Assembly (NCBI GenBank): GCA_028285445.1
Contig: JANQPQ010000016.1
Location: 1 to 64,000 of the forward strand
Length of the DNA: 64,000 bases
DNA from: Cyclobacteriaceae bacterium
GTDB lineage: Bacteria; Bacteroidota; Bacteroidia; Cytophagales; Cyclobacteriaceae
Direction: 5' to 3'
Shown here in pieces: positions 26,778 through 36,031 of this stretch (position 1 is its first letter; every line of letters begins with the position of its first letter). Under the pieces are notes generated by a model, which was given only the letters and a program-made list of their open reading frames with translations, did no database searches and was not told where the DNA came from. Made by a program: the position numbers and the translations under genes.

Positions 26778-28565
26778 TTAATCAATTTTAAGAACGGCCA
26801 TAAACGCTTCTTGGGGGATTTCGACATTGCCTACCTGGCGCATACGTTTCTTGCCCTTCTTTTGCTTCTCAAGAAGTTTGCGTTTTCTGGTGATATCACC
26901 GCCATAGCATTTGGCAGTGACATTTTTTCTCATCGCTTTCACGCTTTCGCGTGCAATCACTTTCGTGCCAATTGAGGCCTGGATAGCTATCTCAAATAAC
27001 TGCCTGGGTAGTAGCTGCCGTAATTTCTCGCATAACTTTTTACCCCAGTCATATGCCTTATCCCGATGAACAATGGCGGAGAGCGCATCGACTTTATCAC
27101 CGTTAAGGAGAATATCCAACTTTACCATGTTGGATTTCTGATAACCCATTAGTTCGTAATCCAAAGAGGCGTAGCCCCGAGAGATAGTTTTTAGCTTGTC
27201 GAAAAAGTCGAAAACGATTTCAGCTAAAGGCAGCTCAAAGCTAAGTTCAACACGGTCGGCCGTTAAGTAAACCTGATTCTGAATGGTACCGCGCTTATCC
27301 ATACATAAGGCTATAATGGCGCCAATGAACTCGGCCTTTGTAATTATCTGGGCCCTGATCATCGGTTCTTCGATGTGGCTAATAGTATTGGGCTCAGGCA
27401 TTTCAGAGGGAGCATTTATCTCCGAGATGGAGCCATCTGTTTGAACAGCGTGATATTTTACTGACGGCACAGTGGTTATTACCGTCATATCAAACTCTCG
27501 TTCCAACCTTTCCTGTACTATCTCCATGTGGAGCATCCCTAAAAATCCGCACCGAAATCCGAACCCTAGTGCTGCACTTGTTTCTGGCTCCCATACCAAA
27601 GCTGCATCATTTAGTTGCAGTTTTTCCATGGCGGTTCTCAGCTCCTCGAATTCGCTGTTTTCCACTGGATAAATACCCGCAAAAACCATCGGCTTAACAT
27701 CTTCAAAGCCCTTAATTGCATCCGCACATGGGTTTTCAACGTGCGTAATGGTATCACCCACCTTCACCTCTTTAGCCACTTTGATTCCTGAAATCAGGTA
27801 GCCCACATTGCCAGCCCCTATTCGCTTCTGCGGTGATTTTTCAAGTTTCAAAACTCCAATTTCTTCAGCGTCATAGGTGCGCTTGGTATTCACAAATTGT
27901 ACCTGGTCACCTTGGCTCATCGCGCCATTGAACACCCGAAAGTAAACTTCTATTCCGCGGTATGGATTAAAAACAGAGTCGAAGATCATGGCCTGCAATG
28001 GGGCTTGCAAATCGCCCTCTGGCGAAGGAATGCGGTGCACAATTGCTTCCAGAATCTCCGGAACCCCAATACCCTCTTTTGCACTAGCCATAATTATATC
28101 TTCCTTGTTACAACCAAGCAAGTCTATCACCTGATCAGAAACCTGTTCAGGGTTGGCTCCTGGTAAATCAATCTTATTTAATACTGGAATAATTTCAAGG
28201 TCGTGCTCTAAGGCAAGGTACAGATTAGAGATGGTTTGGGCCTCTATTCCCTGCGAGGCATCAACCACGAGTAAAGCGCCTTCGCAAGCGGCTATTGATC
28301 GCGAAACTTCGTAGGAGAAGTCAACGTGCCCGGGGGTATCAATGAGGTTAAGTACGAAATCTTCGCCGTCCAAGGAGTAATTCATTTGCACCGCGTGACT
28401 CTTTATCGTAATTCCCCGCTCCCGTTCCAAATCCATATTGTCCAGCAACTGCTCCTGCATCTCGCGGTCAGACACCGTTTGCGTAGCCTCTAACAGGCGA
28501 TCTGCCAGGGTACTCTTGCCATGGTCAATATGGGCTATTATGCAAAAATTCCTTATGTGATCCAT
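26778..28565 (-). CDS. lepA: Elongation factor 4 (LepA), translational GTPase
   Basis: Ribosome-dependent GTPase that can back-translocate stalled ribosomes. G motifs are AHIDHGKST (11-19), DTPGHVDF and NKIDLP. The LepA-specific C-terminal domain ends [20 protein letters not shown]. The ATG at 28565 gives 595 aa and the standard start [12 protein letters not shown]. An upstream ATG at 28589 would lie only about 5 nt from the transcription start predicted by the -7 element at 28601-28608, so the downstream ATG is preferred. It heads lepA-folD-queE-PorE-like. Confidence 0.96.
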   Translation of the reverse strand: MDHIRNFCIIAHIDHGKSTLADRLLEATQTVSDREMQEQLLDNMDLERERGITIKSHAVQMNYSLDGEDFVLNLIDTPGHVDFSYEVSRSIAACEGALLVVDASQGIEAQTISNLYLALEHDLEIIPVLNKIDLPGANPEQVSDQVIDLLGCNKEDIIMASAKEGIGVPEILEAIVHRIPSPEGDLQAPLQAMIFDSVFNPYRGIEVYFRVFNGAMSQGDQVQFVNTKRTYDAEEIGVLKLEKSPQKRIGAGNVGYLISGIKVAKEVKVGDTITHVENPCADAIKGFEDVKPMVFAGIYPVENSEFEELRTAMEKLQLNDAALVWEPETSAALGFGFRCGFLGMLHMEIVQERLEREFDMTVITTVPSVKYHAVQTDGSISEINAPSEMPEPNTISHIEEPMIRAQIITKAEFIGAIIALCMDKRGTIQNQVYLTADRVELSFELPLAEIVFDFFDKLKTISRGYASLDYELMGYQKSNMVKLDILLNGDKVDALSAIVHRDKAYDWGKKLCEKLRQLLPRQLFEIAIQASIGTKVIARESVKAMRKNVTAKCYGGDITRKRKLLEKQKKGKKRMRQVGNVEIPQEAFMAVLKID

Positions 28566-28600
28566 CTGATTTGGCACGCGAAAAATCATCGTGTAGGCTG

Positions 28601-28608
28601 CAAAAGTA
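28601..28608 (-). promoter_or_regulatory. -7 element for the lepA operon
   Basis: TACTTTTG on the minus strand is a full -7 match; a TTG lies 21 nt upstream rather than 19. Initiation near 28594 is expected. Confidence 0.5.
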
Positions 28609-28716
28609 TGTAATCTTGCAATCTTAATTCAATGTTTGATACTAAAATGAAGGGAAGTATTAAAACGATGTGGAATTGATTTCGTATCTTGTATTAACAG
28701 GTACTGTGTTATACTT

Positions 28717-29817
28717 ATGAATGATCAAATAATAAACTATCTAATAATAGTTGGCCTGGTTCAAACGGTTATATTCCTGGGTATAATTATATACCGGGAA
28801 TATCAAAGATCTACTTACAGATGGCTCTTGATATTGTTGCTTTTTGTTGTGGCTATTGAGATATTTTACGGCTGGCTCTATTTTAATAACTTACTAGCCT
28901 CCTGGCCCCACCTTTTACGGCTGAATTCACCATTTGTACTTCTGGTAGGTCCTGCTGTTTACTTATTTGCGAAAACCGCCGGGGGCAAGGCTCTTCGAAT
29001 TGGCGATTTGTGGCATGCTTTGCCCTTTGCCCTATGTGTCTGCTATTTCGCGCCACTATATTTTTCTTCAGCGCATCTGAAAGTGCAGTATGTAGCTGAG
29101 CTTTACCAGGGGCTCTCTTTTGATTCCTACTTTTGGGGTGGGCTCAGAAGAGTGCAGCAACTAAGCTATCTGCTGATGGCGAGTATTACCCTGTACTATC
29201 AAAGTCAATCAAAAACTACAATCAGCCCCGACACCCGGCTTTCCTTTATTTTGATGATGGCATTTGGAGTTATCTGGGGAATGGATGTCTATAGATACTT
29301 TTTCCAATTCGATCTATTGAGTGGGGTTACTGACACTATAACGCTCAGTATTTTTGCTATTATTCTGGTGATTATCGGCCTTTCTGCAAACCAACCGACC
29401 CTAGCAAACCTAAATACCAACATTAGGTACCGTACATCGTCTTTATCCTCAGAGTTAAGAAATTTGTATAAGACAAAGATTGAAGAGGCGGTAAAGTTTT
29501 CCAAGCCATACCTGAATCCAAATTTAACTCTACCCAAAATGTCAGAACAGCTGGCAATAAAGCCCCATCATCTTTCACAAATCTTAAATGAGGATATGCA
29601 AACCGGTTTCTCCGATTTCGTTAACTCCTTGCGTATAGAGGAAGCGAAGTCGATGCTTCTCGATAAGAAAGCCCAACATCTTAAAATTGAAGCGATTGCT
29701 GAAGCTGTAGGGTTCAACTCACTTTCAACCTTTAATTCTTCTTTTAAGAAGTTTACTGCTACTACTCCAAGGCGGTTCAGGGCTAAAAACCTATCTCAAA
29801 ATCCTACGACTTTATAA
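28717..29817 (+). CDS. Membrane-anchored AraC-family transcriptional regulator
   Basis: A 366-aa protein. The first about 230 residues hold seven hydrophobic helices (the first near 9-26, the last near 208-225) with no signal peptide. The C-terminal about 100 residues are an AraC-type double helix-turn-helix, with LTLPKMSEQLAIKPHHLSQ and IEAIAEAVGFNSLSTFNSSF followed by the usual FKKFTATTPRRFR ending. The membrane part probably senses an envelope or extracellular signal, and the helices bind DNA from the membrane. It is followed 61 nt downstream on the same strand by a beta-lactamase-like gene, its most likely target. Confidence 0.88.
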   Translation: MNDQIINYLIIVGLVQTVIFLGIIIYREYQRSTYRWLLILLLFVVAIEIFYGWLYFNNLLASWPHLLRLNSPFVLLVGPAVYLFAKTAGGKALRIGDLWHALPFALCVCYFAPLYFSSAHLKVQYVAELYQGLSFDSYFWGGLRRVQQLSYLLMASITLYYQSQSKTTISPDTRLSFILMMAFGVIWGMDVYRYFFQFDLLSGVTDTITLSIFAIILVIIGLSANQPTLANLNTNIRYRTSSLSSELRNLYKTKIEEAVKFSKPYLNPNLTLPKMSEQLAIKPHHLSQILNEDMQTGFSDFVNSLRIEEAKSMLLDKKAQHLKIEAIAEAVGFNSLSTFNSSFKKFTATTPRRFRAKNLSQNPTTL

Positions 29818-29878
29818 TTCCGTCAGACAACCTTAGCTTAGAGACATTTAGTTGTTGCAGCAGATCGTAACCTTAATT

Positions 29879-31786
29879 ATGAAAAATGGATTGCTGCAAT
29901 ATTGCCTTTGGTGCCTGGTGCTCCCCTACCTGGCTGTTGTGTACAATACAACAGCTTTAGCCCAAGATCTTAGCAAAGATGAAGTTGTTGATTTAGCAGA
30001 CCTGGTGTTCAATAGGGCTGTTTCTGAAGGTTATTTGCCGGGTGCGTCGGTCGTGATTGTTCAGGGAGATAGCGTGCTGGTTCAGCAAGGATATGGATAC
30101 ACTGCCCTAAATACCCGCGCACCTGCTAATCCGGCTCATTCAGTCTTTCAGCTTGGTTCAATTGGTAAATTATTTACGGCCATTTCCGTGCTGCAATTAG
30201 TAGACAGCGGAAAGTTGGATCTTGACGCAGACATTAGCATCTATGTGCCAGATATTCCCATAAATCCCAGACCAGCCACCCCAATTACCTTGAGAGCTCT
30301 GCTAACCCACTCGGCGGGATTTGAGGACCGAGTTATTGGTTACGGAGCCAGGTCGATTGATGGCATAGAGCCGCTAGGACCTCATCTCGCGGAAAATATG
30401 CCATCCTTATACACCGATCCAGGTGTTGAAATTAGCTACAGTAACTACAGTTACGCATTGGCTGGGTATGCGGTAGAAAAGGCCAGCGGCATGGCTTTTA
30501 CAGATTACGTAAAGATTAACATTCTTCAACCTTTGCATATGCTTAGAAGTGGGTACGTAGAGGATGGAAGGTTTGAAAGCCGTGGAGATGATATCGCAAA
30601 GGGTCACAACCTGGTATCAGGAGTTATGAAGGAATTGCCAGCATTCTATCGCCACCCCACACCAGCAGGCAGCATTTACTCCACGGGTGCTGACATGGCC
30701 ATATTCATGAAAGCGATTTTGTCTGGAGGTGACTCTATTTTGACAAGTGGATCTTTCGATCTTTTGACCAGGCCTCAATTTCGAAATCACGAACTACTAA
30801 CTGGCTATACACTTGGATTTGAAGAACAGAATTTCAATGGCTATAGTGGCTTTGCCAAGGGCGGCAACTTACCCGGTTACACCGCCGTGGTTGCTTTTAT
30901 ACCGGAACTGAAGCTGGGCATTTTTGTTGCTACCAATGTTGGTAGGGATTCGGCAATCGAGGAATTTCTGAATGCCTTTGTGAGCCAGTTTCTCCCTAAT
31001 AGGCTGGTGCACGGAGAGAGAAAAAAAGTCTCATTAGGCCGTTTTGCAGGCCATTATCGAAACAACCGCTACAACCGTCATAATATTGAAGACGTATTTT
31101 CACTTTTCAACGGGAATATGCAATTCTGGACCCGTTCAGACACTCTTTTTACCTTTCACGACGGATTTCGTCAGGCCTATCTGCCAATAGATGATTTGCA
31201 TTTTCAAAATGTACAAGACCCCTCCCGACTACTCGTCTTTGATGAGGATTCAAATGGGGAAATAAGCGCTGTGAGTTTGGGCCATAAGATCTATGGTATA
31301 TTGGTCCCCGCCAAACTCGAGAAGGTCTTTTGGTTAGACAGTCCGTACTTCATAAATGAGCAGTTTGGGTTCGTACCTCTGTTTTTGGCCTCATATTTAT
31401 TGTTGCCTCTGTTTTGGCTAGCATTGATATTGATAAGGATACGGAAGAAGGATTTTTACCAGGATTACCTCTTGCCCAGGGGAGCGCATGCTGTTTCATT
31501 GATATTTGTGTGCTTCGTAGCCATTTGGGTCTTTTTGTATTTCGTGCCACTGATTCGGGACATAACTCAGATATTCTACGGAATGCCTGACAACCTTAAG
31601 AAGTACCACTGGGTTCCTTTTCTGAAAATTGCCTTTGTTCCGGCCCTTATTTATTGGAGTTGGGTTATTTGGCAAAAGCGACACGGAACTTTGGCGATGA
31701 GGCTTTATTACAACATTTTCGTGCTTGCAGCTATTATTTGGGTAGTTTTCCTGAACCGATGGCACTTCATCGGCTTCAACTTCTAA
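29879..31786 (+). CDS. Serine beta-lactamase-like hydrolase with C-terminal membrane helices
   Basis: A 635-aa exported protein. The signal peptide ends near TALAQ (29). The class C beta-lactamase/DD-peptidase fold (about 35-375) has the SxxK motif SIGK (Ser94, Lys97) and a YSN motif at about residue 180. The C-terminal about 180 residues hold four hydrophobic helices, so the catalytic domain should face the periplasm from the inner membrane. Substrates of this family include peptidoglycan peptides and esters, so resistance cannot be assumed. The ATG at 29879 is chosen over a TTG at 29852 because the signal peptide begins there. It converges on the amidohydrolase gene with a 10-bp gap. Confidence 0.85.
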   Translation: MKNGLLQYCLWCLVLPYLAVVYNTTALAQDLSKDEVVDLADLVFNRAVSEGYLPGASVVIVQGDSVLVQQGYGYTALNTRAPANPAHSVFQLGSIGKLFTAISVLQLVDSGKLDLDADISIYVPDIPINPRPATPITLRALLTHSAGFEDRVIGYGARSIDGIEPLGPHLAENMPSLYTDPGVEISYSNYSYALAGYAVEKASGMAFTDYVKINILQPLHMLRSGYVEDGRFESRGDDIAKGHNLVSGVMKELPAFYRHPTPAGSIYSTGADMAIFMKAILSGGDSILTSGSFDLLTRPQFRNHELLTGYTLGFEEQNFNGYSGFAKGGNLPGYTAVVAFIPELKLGIFVATNVGRDSAIEEFLNAFVSQFLPNRLVHGERKKVSLGRFAGHYRNNRYNRHNIEDVFSLFNGNMQFWTRSDTLFTFHDGFRQAYLPIDDLHFQNVQDPSRLLVFDEDSNGEISAVSLGHKIYGILVPAKLEKVFWLDSPYFINEQFGFVPLFLASYLLLPLFWLALILIRIRKKDFYQDYLLPRGAHAVSLIFVCFVAIWVFLYFVPLIRDITQIFYGMPDNLKKYHWVPFLKIAFVPALIYWSWVIWQKRHGTLAMRLYYNIFVLAAIIWVVFLNRWHFIGFNF

Positions 31787-31796
31787 GCTCGCAGGG

Positions 31797-33101
31797 CTAC
31801 CGTGTAGGTATGTTTGCAGCCAAGCCGCTTTTGTAAACAACTCCGTTTTTCATTACGAAGGCAACGTCGGCCATCAGGGAAATATCCTTGAGGGGGTCAC
31901 CGTTAACGGCAACGATATCTGCCAATTTCCCTGCTTCAATTGATCCTAATTGATCTTGAACTCCAAGCAAGGTAGCCGAGGACATGGTTGCGGATTTAAT
32001 GGCTTCCATTGGGCTCATTCCATCTTCAACCATATATATAAACTCTTTGCCGTTTTCTCCGTGCGGGGAGACTCCGGCGTCAGTTCCAAAGGCAATGTTT
32101 ACTCCAGCTTTGTAGGCCTCCTTAAAAGTGTCATCAATTTGCGGCCCTATTTCCAATGCTTTGGGAACGATCACAGCTGGGAAGTAACCATCAATTTTTG
32201 CTTTCTCAACCACAAACCTTCCTGCGGAAATAGTCGGTACGTAGTAGGTCCCCTTCTGTTTCATTAGTTCCATCACTTCCTTATCCATGAACGTTCCGTG
32301 TTCAATTGACTTAACACCCCCAAGCACTGCCCTTTTCATCCCCTCAGTGCCATGGGCATGAGCAGCTACGTTCATGCCATACTCTTGGGCGGTATTCACA
32401 ATAGCCTCAATTTCCTCCAGGGTAAACTGCGCATTTTGGCCGTTTTTAGCTACCGATAGCACCCCTCCAGTGGCAGTAATTTTTATCAAATCTGCCCCAT
32501 CCTTATATCGCTGACGGACCGCCTTTGCAGCCTCCCAAGGCCCATTAATCACGCCTTCATTTGGGCCAGGGTCGCCCATCAGGTCTTTTCTAATGCCATT
32601 GGTAGGATCCGCATGGCCCCCGGTAGTACCTATTGCCTTCCCCGCGGTATGAATTCTTGGCCCCGGCACCCAGCCACCATCAATGGCCTTACGAAGAGCG
32701 ACATTTACCCCAGAGCCGCCCAGATCCCTAACCGTGGTAAATCCAGCCATTAGGGTACGTTCTGCATAAACCCCGGCACGAAATGCTACATCTTCTTTGT
32801 TCATGGTAAACCGCTCAAGGTATCTTCTCGGATTCGATTCCCCTTCCAGATGAACATGCATGTCCATAAGTCCTGGCATCACTGTCATACTCTTTAGGTC
32901 AATCAGGTTATTATTTCCAGCGTTTTTGTATCCATTTTCAACAGAAACAATCTTATTGCTTTCAACCACAATTGTTACTTCTTTTCTGATTTGATTGCTC
33001 TTACCATCAATGAGGCCGCCAACATGGATATAGGTCTGCTGAGCCAGAGACAGGGAAACTGAGAGCAGAAATGAGAAGAGGGAGGTGGTGATTTTCGTCA
33101 T
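31797..33101 (-). CDS. Exported amidohydrolase-family metal-dependent hydrolase
   Basis: A 434-aa protein with a signal peptide ending in LSLAQ (about 20). The metal-binding HxH is His82 and His84 in [18 protein letters not shown] and [11 protein letters not shown] supply the later histidines and aspartate, matching imidazolonepropionase-like and prolidase-like members of the superfamily. The substrate, perhaps dipeptides, cannot be read from sequence. It is transcribed alone; a probable promoter overlaps the end of the upstream methyltransferase gene. Confidence 0.88.
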   Translation of the reverse strand: MTKITTSLFSFLLSVSLSLAQQTYIHVGGLIDGKSNQIRKEVTIVVESNKIVSVENGYKNAGNNNLIDLKSMTVMPGLMDMHVHLEGESNPRRYLERFTMNKEDVAFRAGVYAERTLMAGFTTVRDLGGSGVNVALRKAIDGGWVPGPRIHTAGKAIGTTGGHADPTNGIRKDLMGDPGPNEGVINGPWEAAKAVRQRYKDGADLIKITATGGVLSVAKNGQNAQFTLEEIEAIVNTAQEYGMNVAAHAHGTEGMKRAVLGGVKSIEHGTFMDKEVMELMKQKGTYYVPTISAGRFVVEKAKIDGYFPAVIVPKALEIGPQIDDTFKEAYKAGVNIAFGTDAGVSPHGENGKEFIYMVEDGMSPMEAIKSATMSSATLLGVQDQLGSIEAGKLADIVAVNGDPLKDISLMADVAFVMKNGVVYKSGLAANIPTR

Positions 33102-33126
33102 GGCTGTTGGGGTTATGATCGTTTTT

Positions 33127-33156
33127 GAAAATTATGAATAATTGTTGTCAATCAAA
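33127..33156 (-). promoter_or_regulatory. Probable promoter of the amidohydrolase gene
   Basis: On the minus strand TTTG (33156-33153), 18 nt and TAATTTTC (33134-33127) match the consensus with one mismatch and a spacer one base short. The -33 box overlaps the methyltransferase stop codon. Confidence 0.42.
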
Positions 33157-33862
33157 ATGACATTAGTGTGAGGCGTCCCAGATAGTGATCAAGGTCATCT
33201 TCGTAAACCACTTGCAGCTGCCAACCACAGGAAGCAGCCACGTCCTTCATTGTTGACGAGTCAATGTAAAGCCATTTAAAGGAAGGGCCCAGCGTACCTC
33301 CGTATTGGAACTGGAATTGTACTTCACCGAAATAGCCATCTGGTGGAGTGACGTCTTGTTCATTATGGAGATAGGAGATGTCAGTGGAATCAAAAAGAAC
33401 TTGAGCATTTCGTGCAGAAGCTCTCCTTAATAGCTCAAGCAGCCTTTGTAATCCGTCCAAATCACCTGCTAATCCAATACCATTCATCAGCAAAACGAAC
33501 GTATCATAGCCTGTTTCTTCAAAATCAAATATATTTTGACACACCACTTCCTCAATACCTCGAGCCTTCATAACCTCAACTGCTCCTGCCGACATTTCCA
33601 ATGCCTTCACAGAAAGGCCATTTTGCTGCAAAGCCAGGCTATGAGATCCTACACCAGCACCAATGTCCAGGACTCTGCCCACAGCAAGGGATAGAGCATA
33701 TTTCTCAATATCTGGAAAACTATCTGGCTCGCGGAATAGCACCTCCATCGCCATTTCCTCAATTGTATTGTAGCTTGTATGAACTTTCAACGATTCAGCA
33801 GCTCCATCAAAGAAATGTTTCTTTACGGCATTGCCAAGAACATCTTGGGAGTCAACGCTCAC
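33152..33862 (-). CDS. Class I SAM-dependent methyltransferase
   Basis: A 236-aa cytosolic protein with the SAM-binding glycine motif VLDIGAGVGSHSLAL (about 64-78), an acidic residue at the end of the next strand (VKALEMS) and LLMNGIGLAGD as the motif IV region. The acceptor is unknown. The GTG start overlaps the stop of the upstream NTF2-like gene in a GTGA arrangement, implying coupled translation. Confidence 0.85.
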   Translation of the reverse strand: MSVDSQDVLGNAVKKHFFDGAAESLKVHTSYNTIEEMAMEVLFREPDSFPDIEKYALSLAVGRVLDIGAGVGSHSLALQQNGLSVKALEMSAGAVEVMKARGIEEVVCQNIFDFEETGYDTFVLLMNGIGLAGDLDGLQRLLELLRRASARNAQVLFDSTDISYLHNEQDVTPPDGYFGEVQFQFQYGGTLGPSFKWLYIDSSTMKDVAASCGWQLQVVYEDDLDHYLGRLTLMSF

Positions 33863-34311
33863 GGACTACTGCTGGTATGATCCATAACGATTACCCACTG
33901 GTTGTCTTTGCGCTGAAATACCAGGGTAAAATACCCTGAGAGGTCGCCAATGGTTCTGGAAAGATGAAATTTACCCACTACCGTGTACACATCAGTCGCT
34001 ATTGGGTTTAGCTCAATGATATCGAACCTCAGCTTTCCCATGGTCTCGAGATTAGGGTATCGTTGCTTGTACCGATCAAGTGTATTTTGCCACCCGTAGG
34101 TAACACCAGAACTGCCTACAAACTTCAGTGAATCTGATCGCCAGTATCCGGTCATGAAGCAATCGATATCTCCATTGTTCCAACAAACAGTCTGTCGATC
34201 CAGTACGGCTGTTATTGCTTCCGATTCTGAAGGCTCTCCATTGCGCATCAACATATAGAAAATACCTACACCCAATACGGCCAGCAGAATTACTACTACG
34301 AAGGTTCTCAT
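33859..34311 (-). CDS. Membrane-anchored NTF2-like (SnoaL/DUF4440) protein
   Basis: A 150-aa protein with one N-terminal transmembrane helix (about 3-22) and an NTF2-like domain. AVLDRQTVCWNNGDIDCFMTGYW is the usual first helix of DUF4440 proteins, and SGYFTLVFQRKDNQWVIVMDH the usual last strands. Such domains bind small ligands or act as isomerases, but no catalytic residues can be named here. It overlaps the downstream methyltransferase by 4 bp and diverges from the AcpH-like gene. Confidence 0.75.
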   Translation of the reverse strand: MRTFVVVILLAVLGVGIFYMLMRNGEPSESEAITAVLDRQTVCWNNGDIDCFMTGYWRSDSLKFVGSSGVTYGWQNTLDRYKQRYPNLETMGKLRFDIIELNPIATDVYTVVGKFHLSRTIGDLSGYFTLVFQRKDNQWVIVMDHTSSSP

Positions 34312-34326
34312 TGGCGGGAGTTTTCC

Positions 34327-34358
34327 TAAAACTAGGATTATTGCTTAAATAATTCAAA
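34327..34358 (-). promoter_or_regulatory. Probable promoter of the NTF2-like/methyltransferase pair
   Basis: TTTG (34358-34355), a 20-nt spacer and TAGTTTTA (34334-34327) on the minus strand fit the consensus with one mismatch. Initiation near 34320 is about 9 nt before the ATG. Confidence 0.42.
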
Positions 34359-34399
34359 AAAGCCTTGAATGGCCCTCTTTTATTGATTATCTACCTGCG

Positions 34400-34978
34400 A
34401 TGAACTTTCTAGCCCACTTGCATCTTTCTGGTAATGACCCGTCAATTTTAGTGGGCAACTTTATTGGCGATTTCGTTAAGGGCAAGCAACTCAATGAATT
34501 TGAGGCTAAAGTACAGCAGGGTATTTCGTTACACCGCATGATTGACCACTTTACTGATACCCATAAGATTGTTGACCTCAGCAAGAGCCGTTTACGAGGC
34601 AAATACCGGCATTATGCTGGGGTAATTGTTGACATATTCTACGATCATTTTCTGGCTAAAAACTGGGGGCAATACAGCAACTTGCCGCTCACCGATTTCG
34701 CCTCAAGGTGCTACCAAACCGTGCAAATGCACAGTGCCATTTTGCCAGAAAGGGTAAACTATATGCTTCCATACATGATCCGACAAAACTGGCTGGTGAG
34801 TTACGCAGAGATAGAAGGTATCTCACAGGCCCTTCACGGTATGAGTCGTAGAACGAAATTCAACTCCAGAATGGAGGAAGCTCCGGAGGATCTAAGAGCT
34901 CATTATGAAGAGTTTGAAGGTGAATTCACCGCATTTTATCCTGAATTACAGAAATTGGCGGCTGAATTCATTAATTAG
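34400..34978 (+). CDS. AcpH-like acyl carrier protein phosphodiesterase
   Basis: A 192-aa cytosolic protein. The N-terminus (NFLAHLHLSGNDP, ILVGNFIGDFVKG) and LHRMIDHFTDTH match AcpH, an HD-related enzyme that removes 4'-phosphopantetheine from holo-ACP. His and Asp residues in these segments would bind the metal. The neighbouring gene, 2 nt downstream, encodes a membrane protein and gives no further clue. The assignment rests on motifs recalled from the family. Confidence 0.8.
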   Translation: MNFLAHLHLSGNDPSILVGNFIGDFVKGKQLNEFEAKVQQGISLHRMIDHFTDTHKIVDLSKSRLRGKYRHYAGVIVDIFYDHFLAKNWGQYSNLPLTDFASRCYQTVQMHSAILPERVNYMLPYMIRQNWLVSYAEIEGISQALHGMSRRTKFNSRMEEAPEDLRAHYEEFEGEFTAFYPELQKLAAEFIN

Positions 34979-34980
34979 TC

Positions 34981-35523
34981 ATGTCGAAAATCAAACTAAA
35001 CCACATGCTATTCGTCGGCATCCTCATTGAAGGATTCGTGGTGGTACTGGCAAATTTGAGATACGACAACACCGTGGAGGTACTACAGGCCATGGCTCGA
35101 TTTTCTGGTCGCTTTTCGTTGTTTATCTTCCTCTTTACCTTCATGATCGCTTCTTTCTATATGAACCCGAAGCACGAGACTTTTAGTAAGGGGATAGAAC
35201 TAGAAAAGAGACTGGTAGGCACATTTGCGATTATGCACCTCATTCACTTTGGGTTCCTGGCCTCATTCATCTATGTATCGGGCACCGAGCTAATTATCCA
35301 CCGGCTGATGGGTGGCATTTTAGCGTATCTACTAATTGTTTCTTATCCCCTCTATATGCGCAGAGCCGACGTACAAACCAGGCAATTCAACATCTTGAGA
35401 CGGGTCTACTACTACTATGTGTTGTTTGTGTTCTTTATGACTTATCTACCGAGAATTATGGGCACACTTCCAAATGTAGGTGGAAGCTCGGCAGAGTTGT
35501 TCTTAACTTCTGCCTGGTATTAA
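34981..35523 (+). CDS. Polytopic membrane protein of unknown function
   Basis: A 180-aa protein with about five hydrophobic helices (roughly 8-25, 40-62, 78-98, 103-120 and 140-160) and no cleavable signal. A histidine lies at the end of helix 3 (FAIMHLIHFG) and others follow helix 4 (HRLMG); a cytochrome b561 or ferric-reductase-like haem role is possible but unproven. It begins 2 nt after the AcpH-like gene, so the two are probably co-transcribed. Confidence 0.65.
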   Translation: MSKIKLNHMLFVGILIEGFVVVLANLRYDNTVEVLQAMARFSGRFSLFIFLFTFMIASFYMNPKHETFSKGIELEKRLVGTFAIMHLIHFGFLASFIYVSGTELIIHRLMGGILAYLLIVSYPLYMRRADVQTRQFNILRRVYYYYVLFVFFMTYLPRIMGTLPNVGGSSAELFLTSAWY

Positions 35524-35635
35524 CAACTGCTGCATTTCATATATATCTGCTAATTAAGCCACCTTATGAATTGCAATCCTAAGTTTTTTTCCGGAATGGT
35601 GTAGGGGTAAAGGAAACTTTGGGTGTTTTATTTAT

Positions 35636-36028
35636 ATGAAGAAGACTAGTCTTAATTTAATGCTTATGTTTCTGATTCTTGTAGCATGCAAGGACAAAGA
35701 GACCATTGATGAGCCTTGCCCATTGCGGCTCTTCAATGTTACAATAGACAACCAAACGGACCTCGCCTTTGAACTGCAAACTGTTGTATTGGGTTGCAGG
35801 GTAGAGGCCAACCCTTTAGGGGAATCACAGTACCTCGATGACCTTAATTCACTGAGTGCTGTCGAGTTCGAAACAGGCACTTATGGTGCGGATCGAATGA
35901 TAGTTAACTTATGGGATGAAGTTGCTTTATTGAAGCAATTAGACATTGAATTAGCAAGTGAAATAGAGTCGATTGAGATTCGCGTATCATTAGTTAACAA
36001 TGAACTAACGGTTGAGAGGCTACCCTAA
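35636..36028 (+). CDS. Small lipoprotein of unknown function
   Basis: A 130-aa protein with a signal peptide and lipobox LVAC (Cys18), followed by charged residues and a beta-rich domain containing two further cysteines (PCPLRLF and VVLGCR) that could form a disulfide. Nothing in it matches a family I know. It converges on prfB with a 3-bp gap. The upstream gap (35524-35635) has a -7-like AAACTTTG, one base off, but no -33 box. Confidence 0.65.
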   Translation: MKKTSLNLMLMFLILVACKDKETIDEPCPLRLFNVTIDNQTDLAFELQTVVLGCRVEANPLGESQYLDDLNSLSAVEFETGTYGADRMIVNLWDEVALLKQLDIELASEIESIEIRVSLVNNELTVERLP

Positions 36029-36031
36029 ATT

